Shown piece after piece: positions 56,317 to 64,000 of a DNA stretch of 64,000 nucleotides (positions are counted from its first letter, which is position 1; each line of letters opens with the position of its first letter). The notes beneath the pieces are model-generated. The model was not told the DNA's origin. It did not search any database and saw only the letters and a list, made by a program, of their open reading frames with translations. This stretch comes from Piliocolobus tephrosceles (lineage: Eukaryota > Chordata > Mammalia > Primates > Cercopithecidae), in NCBI RefSeq assembly GCF_002776525.5, contig NC_045452.1, positions 28,601,835-28,665,834 of the forward strand. Direction: 5' to 3'. Both the position numbers and the translations under genes were made by a program.

Positions 56317-56510
56317 TCTCCTGCCTCAGCCTCCCGAGTAGCTGGGACTACAGGTGCCCGCCATCTCTCCCAGCTAGTTTTTTGTATTTTTTAGTAGAGA
56401 CGGGGTTTCACCGTGTAGACCAGGATGGTCTCGATCTCCTGACCTCGTGATCCGCCCGTCTCGGCCTCCCAAAGTGTTGGGATTACAGGCTTGAGCCACC
56501 GCGCCCGGCC
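56317..56510 (-). repeat. Young AluY, cut by the gap
   Basis: Only the part from 'tctcctgcctcagcc' to 'ccgcgcccggcc' is present. The variants (gtgtagaccaggatgg) match the young Alu at 13909-14212. Confidence 0.93.
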
Positions 56511-56561
56511 CATTGTGTCATTCTTACGCCTTTGCATCCTCATAGCTTAGCTCCCACTTAC

Positions 56562-56859
56562 AATTTTTTTTTTTTTTTTTGGATGGATTCTCACTCTGTT
56601 GCCCATGCTGGAGTGGAGTGGCGTGATCTTGCTCACTGCAACCTCCACCTCCTGGGTTCAAGCGATTCTCCTGCCTCAGCCTCCCAAGTGGCTGGGACTA
56701 CAGGTGTGCGCCACCATGCCTGCCTAAGTTTTGTATTTTTAATAGAGATGGGGTTTTACCATGTTGGCCAGGCTGGTCTTGACCTTGTGACCTCAGGTGA
56801 TCCACCTGCCTTGGCCTCCCAGAGTACTGGGATTACAGACGTGAGCCACCATGCCTGGC
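56562..56859 (-). repeat. Alu inserted in an L1 3' end
   Basis: 'ttagctcccactta' before and 'ttagctcgcactta' after form the target-site duplication. Confidence 0.94.
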
Positions 56860-57360
56860 CGTTAGCTCGCACTTATGAGTGAGAACAGATGGTTTGGTTT
56901 TCCATTCCTGAGTTACTTTACTTAGTCTCCAGCCTCATCCAGGTCTCTGCGAATGCCATTAATTCATTCCTTTTTATGGCTGAGTAGTGTTTCATCATAT
57001 ATATGTACACACATTACATACACATACACACCACAGTTTTTTTTTTGTTTTTTTGAGATGGGAGTCTCGCTCTGTCACCAGGCTGGAGTGCAGTGGTGCA
57101 ATCTCAGCTCACTGCAACCTCCGTCTCGCAGGTTCAAGCGATTCTCCTGCCTCAGCCTCCTGAGTAGCTGGGATTACAGGCACGCACCACCATGCCCAGC
57201 TACTTTATGTGTTTTTACCCTGTTGGCCAGGATGGTCTCCATCTTTTGACCTTGTGATCTGCCTGCCTTGGCCCCCCAAAGTGCTGGGATTATAGACGTG
57301 ATCCACCGTGCCCGGCTACACCACACTTTCTTTATCCACTTGTTGATTGATAGGCATTTG
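56860..57360 (-). repeat. L1 3'-end fragment, antisense, split by an Alu
   Basis: 'cttatgagtgagaacagatg', 'cctttttatggctgagtagt' and, after the Alu at 57034-57317, 'ctttatccacttgttgattg' form the typical antisense L1 3' sequence. Confidence 0.85.
57034..57317 (-). repeat. Alu inserted in the L1 fragment
   Basis: Minus Alu. It lacks part of the 'tttttagtagagacggggtt' region (deletion near 57210). Confidence 0.93.
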
Positions 57361-57387
57361 GGTTGAAAAGAAGTCATCTCTGTTTTT

Positions 57388-57560
57388 CTTTGCCTGAACG
57401 GCCACAGTCTAGTGCGGCCTGCTGTGGCTGGGACAAGGACAGTGTTCACGTGCAGGGGGCTGTCCTGGCTCTGCTTTGCCTGAACGGCCACAGTCTAGTG
57501 CGGCCTGCTGTGGCTGGGACAAGGACAGTGTTCACGTGCAGGGGGCTGTCCTGGCTCTGC
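57388..57560. repeat. Exact 86-bp tandem duplication
   Basis: Two adjacent copies starting 'ctttgcctgaacggccacag' at 57388 and 57474 show no difference over at least 86 bases. They lie about 1.1 kb right of the assembly gap. Confidence 0.95.
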
Positions 57561-57904
57561 AGCCTGAGAGTGACACCTGCCCCTCCTTTCTTTCTCTGGC
57601 AGGCTCAGGGTCTCTGCCCCTTCTCAGCTCAGCCCTTCACCCCTTGAACACAGGCCGTGGAGATCTGCATTGTGCAGTGCTTCTGGGTGCAGTGGGGAGC
57701 CCAGGAACAGGAGCCGGTGTCCTGCCACAGGGTGGGGAATGTCACCATGCTTGGCCTGGGGAGCACAAGATGAGCCACCTGCATGATTCTTTTTCCTGAG
57801 GAGTCCAAGGAGCGTGTCTGTGTACGGAGCAGGCACAGAGCAGGTGTTCCCTGCAGCGCTTAGGTGCAGAGGGGAATCAGAACTGAATTGGGGCCTTGGC
57901 ATCA

Positions 57905-58440
57905 CGCCCCATGCTAGGGATTGTTTGTGGAGTGCTTCCCTTGGGCTAGGCGTTTTTTTTTTTTTTTTTTTTTTTTCCCCCCCGAGACAGAGTCTTGCTC
58001 TGTTACCCAGGCTAGAATACAATGGTGCGAGGTTCACTGTAACCTCCGCCTCCCGGGTTCAAGCAAATTCTCCTACCTCAGCCTCCCCAGTAGCTGGGGC
58101 TACAGGCTCATGCTGCCACACCCAGCTAATTTTTGTGTGTGTGTTTTAGTAGAAACGGGGTTTCACTGTGTTGGCCAGGCTGGTCCCGAACTCCTGACCT
58201 CAGGTGATCTACCCTCCTCGGCCTCCCGAAGTGCTGGGATTACAGGCATGAGCCACCGCGCCCAGTGGACTAGGCACTTTACGTGCAACCACCCATGTAG
58301 TCCTCATAGCAGCTGGGGGTGGTACCTTGTGGTCCCTGTTTTACAAATGAGGAGACTCAGAAGCTGAGTTACATGCTCAAAGCCACCCAGCCCATAAGTG
58401 GCAGAGCTAGGGTTTGAATCTGAGAAGTCTGTGCCCTTAC
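57905..58440 (+). repeat. MIR relic split by an Alu
   Basis: The left piece 57905-57953 ends 'gggctaggc'. The right piece 58265-58440 resumes 'ggactaggcactttacgtgc' and contains 'tgttttacaaatgaggagac' and 'cagagctagggtttgaatct'. One of the best-preserved MIRs in the window. Confidence 0.85.
57954..58264 (-). repeat. Alu inserted in the MIR
   Basis: Long T-run followed by a C-run (tttttcccccccgagacag). Target-site repeat is 'ggnctaggc'. Confidence 0.94.
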
Positions 58441-58450
58441 CCATCACAGC

Positions 58451-59490
58451 GTCATCCTTATCTCCTCCATGCCCAAGCGGACTTAACAGGTGCTGAAATT
58501 ATTACAGAGAAGGCTGACTCATTCACCAGGAATCTGATCCTTCTGTGGGCTGGCTTGGGTGGAGGTGGTCCCTACGCCCTGGCGCACATCCTCGTGTTTG
58601 AACTCAGGCTGCTGCCGGCTGAGCTCCGCCTGAGGCTTGACTCCTCCAGGCGGGGGAAAACCACGCCTCCTGCGCTGGGCAGACTGCGACTGCCGGGGAT
58701 TCTTCTGGAGAGAGGTGAGCCGCTTCTCCCAGGACCCCCCCCCCCTTGTTCTCTTTGCAGACGCGAGGCAGAGGTATCAGGAGGCCCAGAGGGAACAGGG
58801 CCGCCTGGGCTCTTCCCATTTCTGGGCCCCGTGCTGTGGGGAACTTTCATTTTGAGTATCCCCAGACTTTTTGTTCCTCCTTTCTGAAATGTTTCCTCTT
58901 TTCTGGTGATAAACATGGAAATTCCACTCCGAGTGCTGTGGATCATGAAGGGCCCGTAGCCCCCGCGAGCCCAGTTGCTTAGAATAGCTGTGGGTTCCGT
59001 TATTGAGTAGGAAGTGGAGGCTGAGAACGCCTGTGTTGTTACTGATGGCAGCCCCCCAAGGCAGGGCCAGGCGTTGCTGGGCGCCCTCTCCGCCCTGAAT
59101 CTGCCTTCCCCGTACGGCCTGCAGTGGGGAAGGTGGGCCTCTGCTCAAGGCCCCAAGCTCCTAGGGGAATAATAGGTTCACCCTCAGGCCGGTCCAAGGC
59201 AGAGCCCTTTCCGGCTTCGGGATCCCTGATATTCCTGGGCGCCCGACTGCATCAGCTGTGTTCCCACAGGTCCCTCCTACGTGTTCTTGCTCGTGCTTGG
59301 GTTCGTTTGAGCGCTGCCTCGTCCTCCGCCACCCTCTTCCTTCTCATGTGCGCTGTGTGTACCGGAGCCAGGCCGATTCCGATAGAATTTTTAAGTGTGC
59401 CGTGCAGCTCTCTCCGCCTTGTACTCCTTGCTGTGCTGGTTTGAAATGGGCCTTCTTTTATTAAACATTTTTACTAAACTAAAAAATAAA
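58451..59490. other. TBC1D22A intron 1, no recognised element
   Basis: About 1 kb of unique-looking GC-moderate sequence with a C8-9 run at about 58736. Open stretches have no support. Confidence 0.5.
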
Positions 59491-59780
59491 GACCGGGTGC
59501 GGTGGCTCACGCCTATAATCCCAGCACTTTGGGAGGCCGAGGACGGATCACGAGGTCAGGAGACAGAGACCATCCTGGCTAACACAGTTAAAACCCGTCT
59601 CTACTAAAAATACAAAAAATTAGCCGGGCGAGGTGGTGGGCGCCTGTAGTCCCAGTTACTTGGGAGGCTGAGGCAGGAGCATGGCGTGAACCCGGGAGGC
59701 GGAGCTTGCAGTGAGCCGAGATCGCGCCACTGCACTCCAGCCTGGGCAACAGAGCAAGACTCTCTCTCAAAAAAGAAAAA
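59491..59780 (+). repeat. AluY-like insertion
   Basis: Little diverged sense Alu, missing a few bases near 'ggaggccgaggacggatcac'. Confidence 0.93.
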
Positions 59781-59783
59781 AAC

Positions 59784-60935
59784 AGTAGGCTTGCCTGGCT
59801 CTAAGGCTTTCACCTAGATGAGGCAAGTGATGTTCATTGTAGTCGTCTGGATGAGCTCCTGATCCTTGGCTGAAAGCTGTCAGTGGCTCGGGATGTGTGG
59901 AGGGGCAGGGCAGAGGACCCGATGTTGGAAAGGGGGTGAGTCCCTTGGTGTCACTGTGGCTCTCTTAGGGGTGGCAGCTCCTCCGCGAGGGCTTGGTGCA
60001 CCCGCTGCCCTTGTTTTCACATGAATGTGTTTGCGGCAGGGAGGCCAGCGAGTTCGCTGGGACTCCCTACGTGATGCTGTTGGGTTCGGGAGTCAAGGGG
60101 AGATCTGGCCTTGCTTCTTTCCGAATTCAGAAGGGATCTAGGCGGAAGAAAGATTCAGAGACAATCACAGTTTTATAGAATTTATGACAGGATTTGCCTG
60201 CTGACGTCTGGGGCCTTGGGAGTGCTTTATCGGTGCAGGAAAAGCGCCGAGCGCCACCTCTTCTGTTTTGAGGCTGGGTCTGGCCGCTGCCAAGTTCTCA
60301 GGTTTATCGATGGTGCAGTAGGTGATTCCTGCATGGCCACAGCTGCCTCCTGGAAGGGCTGCTAGAGGATTGTTGGCTGTGTGCTCCATTTTGTTTTCTT
60401 TTAGAATTAATCTCTATATTGAGTTAGTTTTGTGTTCCAAAACCAGTCACTAGAGCCACCGTAGCAGCTTGTGCGTCAGCCAAATGTGCCTTCCCAAGCC
60501 GTCATGCTTTTAAATAGCTCGTAGAAAAGGCCACCTTCACAGCAGCTCAGGAGCCTTTAAGAGGGTGGTGTTACCTAGCTAGGTTTTGTCGTGAGAAGAT
60601 GTCCTGTATTCTTGGAACTTAATTCCTTCAAAGATATGGTGTGCCTTTACATGCTTGATCATTCAACTATTTGCATAGTGAGGAAGATAATTAAATGTAA
60701 CAAGCAGTCATGGGATGCGCTCTGTTTGCACGCGAGGCCCTGGGGTGTGTGCAAAGGTGAGCCTGGTGTTACTCCTGCTGCCGAGGGACTTCCGGTTGCT
60801 GAGGGAGACAGACCAGCCAGGAGCTTCTGCCGCAAGGATGCTGGTGCCAAGCGGGCCGTGGAGGGGCCAGGAAGCCCTGTGGCAGCATGGGCAAGGAAAG
60901 GGGAGTTTTCACTGAGGACATGAGATGACATTAAA
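59784..60935. other. TBC1D22A intron 1, no recognised element
   Basis: Unique-looking. No exon is found. Confidence 0.5.
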
Positions 60936-61900
60936 GTGGATTTTGAAGGTTACCTGGGGTGGGGCGTGTTCTGTAGTCAGGGGCTGCGACAAGGCCTTCT
61001 TGGCACAGGGTGGCTTGAACACATCCCAGGTAAGGAGGAATACAGGGTGTGTTTGGGAACCTGGCGAGTCGCTGGCTACCTGAGAACAGCGGTGGAAGGA
61101 GTGGGCACCGCTGTGGCTGTGTGGTGGGATGCAGGTGAGGGTCAGTGTTCAGGATGGTGGCTGCAGGAATTTTGGCTTGAGGCTGTTTCGTGTTTGGAGC
61201 TAGGAAAGGTTTCTGAGCAGGGGCCACCTGATCAGACATCCTGCTGCCATTTATTGACGTCTTACTGTGTGCCAGAGACAGGGGCTCAGGTCAGGGAACT
61301 GACCCGAGATTGCACGGGTAGGACGAGGCCGGCCAGGATGTAGGGTGAGAACCATGGCCATGGGGAGGGGAGAGGGAGAGGAAGGCGACTGTCAGGAAGT
61401 GTTTGCAATTCATTTAGTTCAGTAGATATTCAACAGGGACCCTGTGCCACACATTGCAAAAGGTGGGAGAAGAGAGCCCTTCCGAGAGGGGGTGTGTGAG
61501 CCGGGAGGGGCAGGAGGGCGCTGCACAGGCCTCGTGGGACCTGAAAGCATCCGAGTTCTTCCCCAAGGCCTGTAGGAAGACCTTGAAGGATGTGCAGCTG
61601 GGGAGTGACCCATCCTCTGATGGGCACAGGACGGCAGAGCTGAGGCCAAACCCGGGGGCAGCTGGTGCAGCCGTCGTGTGCTTCTCGGGAGGAGGGGATG
61701 GGCCAGGACCAGGGCTGATGGACAGGAGAGGAGGGATGTGTGGGAGGTTTCCAAGGTGACCTAGAGGAAGTGGAGACTGTGGGTGGGTGGTGTTCTTCAG
61801 GGAGGAGACGAGGCTGACCCTCATGTTGGTGGATTGCAGTTCTAGAGGTGGTCACAGGAGCTACATGGGCAGAATGAGAGAAAATGGAGCCCTGATTTCA
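60936..61900 (-). repeat. L2/MIR-like relics, antisense
   Basis: 'ggtttctgagcaggggccac' and then 'atttattgacgtcttactgt' followed by gtgccagagacagg, plus 'ttcagtagatattcaacagg' at 61418, suggest two adjacent reversed L2-type fragments. Weak but ordered. Confidence 0.5.
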
Positions 61901-62006
61901 GTCAGTGGCAACAGAGGGTTTTCTTTTTTTTCTTTTTTCTTTTTTTAGTATAGGTCTGCCCCATGCAATGTTTGGGACGTAGATAAGAAACTCTTTATTT
62001 ACCTAA

Positions 62007-62396
62007 AATCCACATTTATTTGTTTGTTTATTTTCTTGTACTTTAAGTTCTAGGGTACATGTGCATAACGTGCAGGTTTGTTACATATGTATACATGTGC
62101 CATGTTGGTGTGCTGCACCCATCAACTCGTCATTTACATTAGGTATATTCCCTAATGCTATCCTTCCCCACTCCCCGCCCCAGTAGGACCCGGAGTGTGA
62201 TGATCCCCTTTCTGCGTCCAAGTGATCTCATTGTTCAATTCCCACCCGTGAGTGAGAGCATATGGTGTTTGGTTTTCTCTTCTTGCGATAGTTTGCGGAG
62301 AATGATGGTTTCCAACTTCATCCATGTCCCTACAAAGGGTATGAACTTGTCCTTTTTATGGCTGCGTAGTATTCCATGGTGTATATGTGCCACAAA
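62007..62396 (-). repeat. 5'-truncated L1 (L1PA/L1PB-like) 3' end, antisense
   Basis: 'cttgtactttaagttctagg' followed by gtacatgtgc…'tgtgctgcacccatcaactc'…'tagtattccatggtgtatat' is the primate L1 3' UTR in reverse. The T-rich left end (tttgtttgtttattttcttg) is the decayed poly-A tail. About 390 bases, non-coding. Confidence 0.93.
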
Positions 62397-62409
62397 CAGG
62401 GTTTTTGAT

Positions 62410-62955
62410 GCCAGGACATAGGCCAGTGAGAGCCAGGGGCTGCCAGGAGAAGAGGGCTCGAGGGAGAGGTACGAGGCAGGGACCAGCATGTTGTCTATTT
62501 TTGTGTGACTGGTAGAGAGTGATGTTGTCCAAGGGTGGGGACCGAAGAGTGGGTATGGGGAGTGGCCGGTGGGCCACAACTGATTTTTGTGGGGGACCCA
62601 TTGACGTGAGGTGGTGGATTCGTGGCTGAGAGTTGGCAGTGGTTCTGCTTGGAGGCACGTGTTTGAGAACCATTTACTCGGGTGGAGGAAGTCATGAGAG
62701 AGCATGATTTTTCGTAAGAGAAGAAAGGAGGACTGAGGACTTGGCTTTGGAGAGCAGAGTAGGGAACATACAGAAGAGTCTGGGGCATGTGGAGAGGCTG
62801 GCAGGAGGCAGAGGAGGGAGCAAGAAGAAAGAGCTCAGTGTGGTAAGTCCCGAGGGGAAGCCGGGCAGGGCCAGGACTGAGTGAGGAGCAGCAAGAAGGA
62901 GAGAGGGGGAGTGGGACTCGGTGATGGCTGGCTGCCAGGATGGCGGAGCCGCGCG
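62410..62955 (-). repeat. Possible L2 relic, antisense
   Basis: 'ggactgaggacttggctttg' and surrounding purine-rich text resemble reversed L2. Low certainty. Confidence 0.35.
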
Positions 62956-62958
62956 GAA

Positions 62959-64000
62959 AGTCATGCATCACTTGGCGACGGGGACGCCTTCTGAGAAGTG
63001 CATCCTTAGGTGATTTTGTCCTTGTGTGAACATCACAGAGCGCATTTATACAAACCTAGGCAGTGTTAGTACGGTGTCGCCTGCTGCACACCTGGGCTAT
63101 GTGGCACCGTCTGTTGCTCCGAGGTTACACGCCTGTACAGCATGGTACTGTTCTGAGTACTGCAGGGAGTTGTCACACAATGGTTAGTATTTGTGTATCT
63201 AAACATCTCTGAATATGGAGCAGGGATAGTACAAATACAGGTAAATGATAAAGCGGCATGCTCGTGTGGGGCGGCCGGTGTGACTGGCGCTCACAGGACC
63301 GGACGTTGCTCTTGGTGTTGGTGGGTTGGTGAATGGAGGGTGAGTGAACGGGAAGGCCTGGGTCATCACTGTGCATTGTGTAGACGTCCTGAACATTCTG
63401 CATTTAGGCTACACTAGATGCGTGAAAACACCTTCCTTCTTCAGTAGTTAATTAACCTTAGCTTGCTGTGACTTTTAAACTTCATAAACGTTTTGATTTT
63501 TTAAAAACTTTTTGACTCCTTTCTATTATGGCATAGCTTAGAACACAAATACATTGTACAGCTGTACCAAAATATGTTTCTTTATATCCTTGGCTTTTTT
63601 CTCTTTTTAAATTTTTTTATTTTTTACTTTTTCAGCTTTTTGTTAAAAACGAAGACACAGACACACCCATTAGGCTAGGCCGACGCAGGGTCCGGACCGT
63701 CAGTGCCACTGGCTTCCACCTCCGCATCTTGTCCCAGCGGAAGGTCTTCGGAGGCAGTCACATGCATGGAGCCGTCACTGCCTTCTTCTGGAATGCCTCC
63801 TGAGGGACTGAGCACTTGCCCGAGGCTGTTTTACAGTTTTTGTTTTGTTTTTTTAAATAAGTAGAAGGAGCATACTCTAAAATAATGATAAAAAGTATAG
63901 TACAATAGGCCGAGCGCAGTGGCTCATGCCTGTAATCCCAGCACTTTGGGAGGCCTAGGCGGGCAGGTCACCTGAGGTCAGGAGTTCGAGACCAGCCTGG
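62959..64000 (-). mobile_element. Tigger-family (TcMar) DNA transposon relic, runs off the edge or under the last Alu
   Basis: The terminal motif 'gtcatgcatcacttggcgac' starts it at 62959. 'acacaatggttagtatttgt' and 'tattatggcatagcttagaa' follow the family consensus as I recall it. On the minus strand, near 63690-63770, a transposase C-terminal remnant can be read (SEDLPLGQDAEVEASG, then a stop). The far end is not in the window; an Alu sits at 63908. Confidence 0.75.
63908..64000 (+). repeat. Alu, cut by the window edge
   Basis: First 93 bases of a sense Alu (ggccgagcgcagtggctcat…). Confidence 0.95.

Larger units (their letters stand above)
47366..64000 (+). other. TBC1D22A: TBC1D22A intron 1 (partial, runs off the right edge)
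   Basis: From the exon 1 donor to the window edge I could not find exon 2 (expected to begin with Ser-Ile-Gln-His-Val-Tyr-Gly after an AG). The stretch is explained by about a dozen Alus, two MLT1 LTRs, L2, MIR and L1 relics, and a Tigger relic, with a 400-base gap at 55917-56316. Confidence 0.8.

Noticed and set aside
47366..64000. TBC1D22A exon 2
   Set aside because: I looked for an AG acceptor followed by codons for Ile-Gln-His-Val-Tyr-Gly completing the split Ser codon and did not find it. It is presumably to the right of the window or in the gap.
1..64000. tRNA, rRNA or small nuclear RNA genes
   Set aside because: No A/B-box tRNA cloverleaf, U-RNA or rRNA sequence was recognised. Alu-internal A/B boxes derive from 7SL RNA and are not separate genes.

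Overview
This is nuclear DNA of a primate, most likely an Old World monkey. The evidence is about fifty Alu dimers and monomers, several of which carry variants I associate with cercopithecid AluY subfamilies ('gatccggccactgc' in the right arm, '...cttgagccaccgcgcccgg' at the 5' end). Older LINE-1, LINE-2, MIR, MaLR-LTR and Tigger fossils are also present. Two protein-coding genes can be read by exon-level matching. One 400-base run of N (55917-56316) shows a draft assembly.

Layout. (1) Positions 1 to about 26.3 kb hold the 5' part of CERK (ceramide kinase) on the minus strand: coding exons 5, 4, 3, 2 and 1 at 1208-1271, 3271-3396, 8731-8853, 9558-9671 and 26119-26260. They join in frame with GT-AG borders and encode residues 1-190, that is, the PH-like N-terminal region and the start of the lipid-kinase catalytic domain with its N-P-F-G-G-K nucleotide-binding loop. 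The introns are packed with Alus and two shredded older transposons: a sense L1 at 5.4-8.05 kb and a Tigger DNA transposon at 13.3-14.4 kb. (2) A CpG island at about 25.86-26.8 kb is the CERK promoter region. (3) About 20 kb of intergenic DNA follows. From 28.35 to 40.2 kb I see no Alu at all, only scattered MIR, MER20 and MER5 relics. This is followed by an inverted MaLR (MST-type) provirus relic, an unassigned stretch, MLT1 LTRs and old L1. (4) A second CpG island (46.93-47.58 kb) with tandem ETS motifs drives TBC1D22A on the plus strand. Coding exon 1 is 47304-47365, and everything to the right edge is its first intron, again Alu-rich, with L2, MIR, two MLT1 LTRs, L1 3' ends and a Tigger relic.

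The two genes are divergent (head to head, about 21 kb between start codons). This matches my recollection of the CERK-TBC1D22A neighbourhood on human 22q13.31. CERK makes ceramide-1-phosphate; TBC1D22A is a TBC-domain putative Rab GTPase-activating protein. Nothing suggests that they act in one pathway.

I found no rRNA, tRNA, CRISPR, prokaryotic or viral gene system, and no convincing new gene. The unusual signals are structural: perfect palindromes, template-switch-like scars inside Alus, an exact 86-bp tandem duplication near the gap, a 50-bp minisatellite, unexplained short dispersed and inverted repeats in the intergenic and intronic DNA, and the Alu-free intergenic block.
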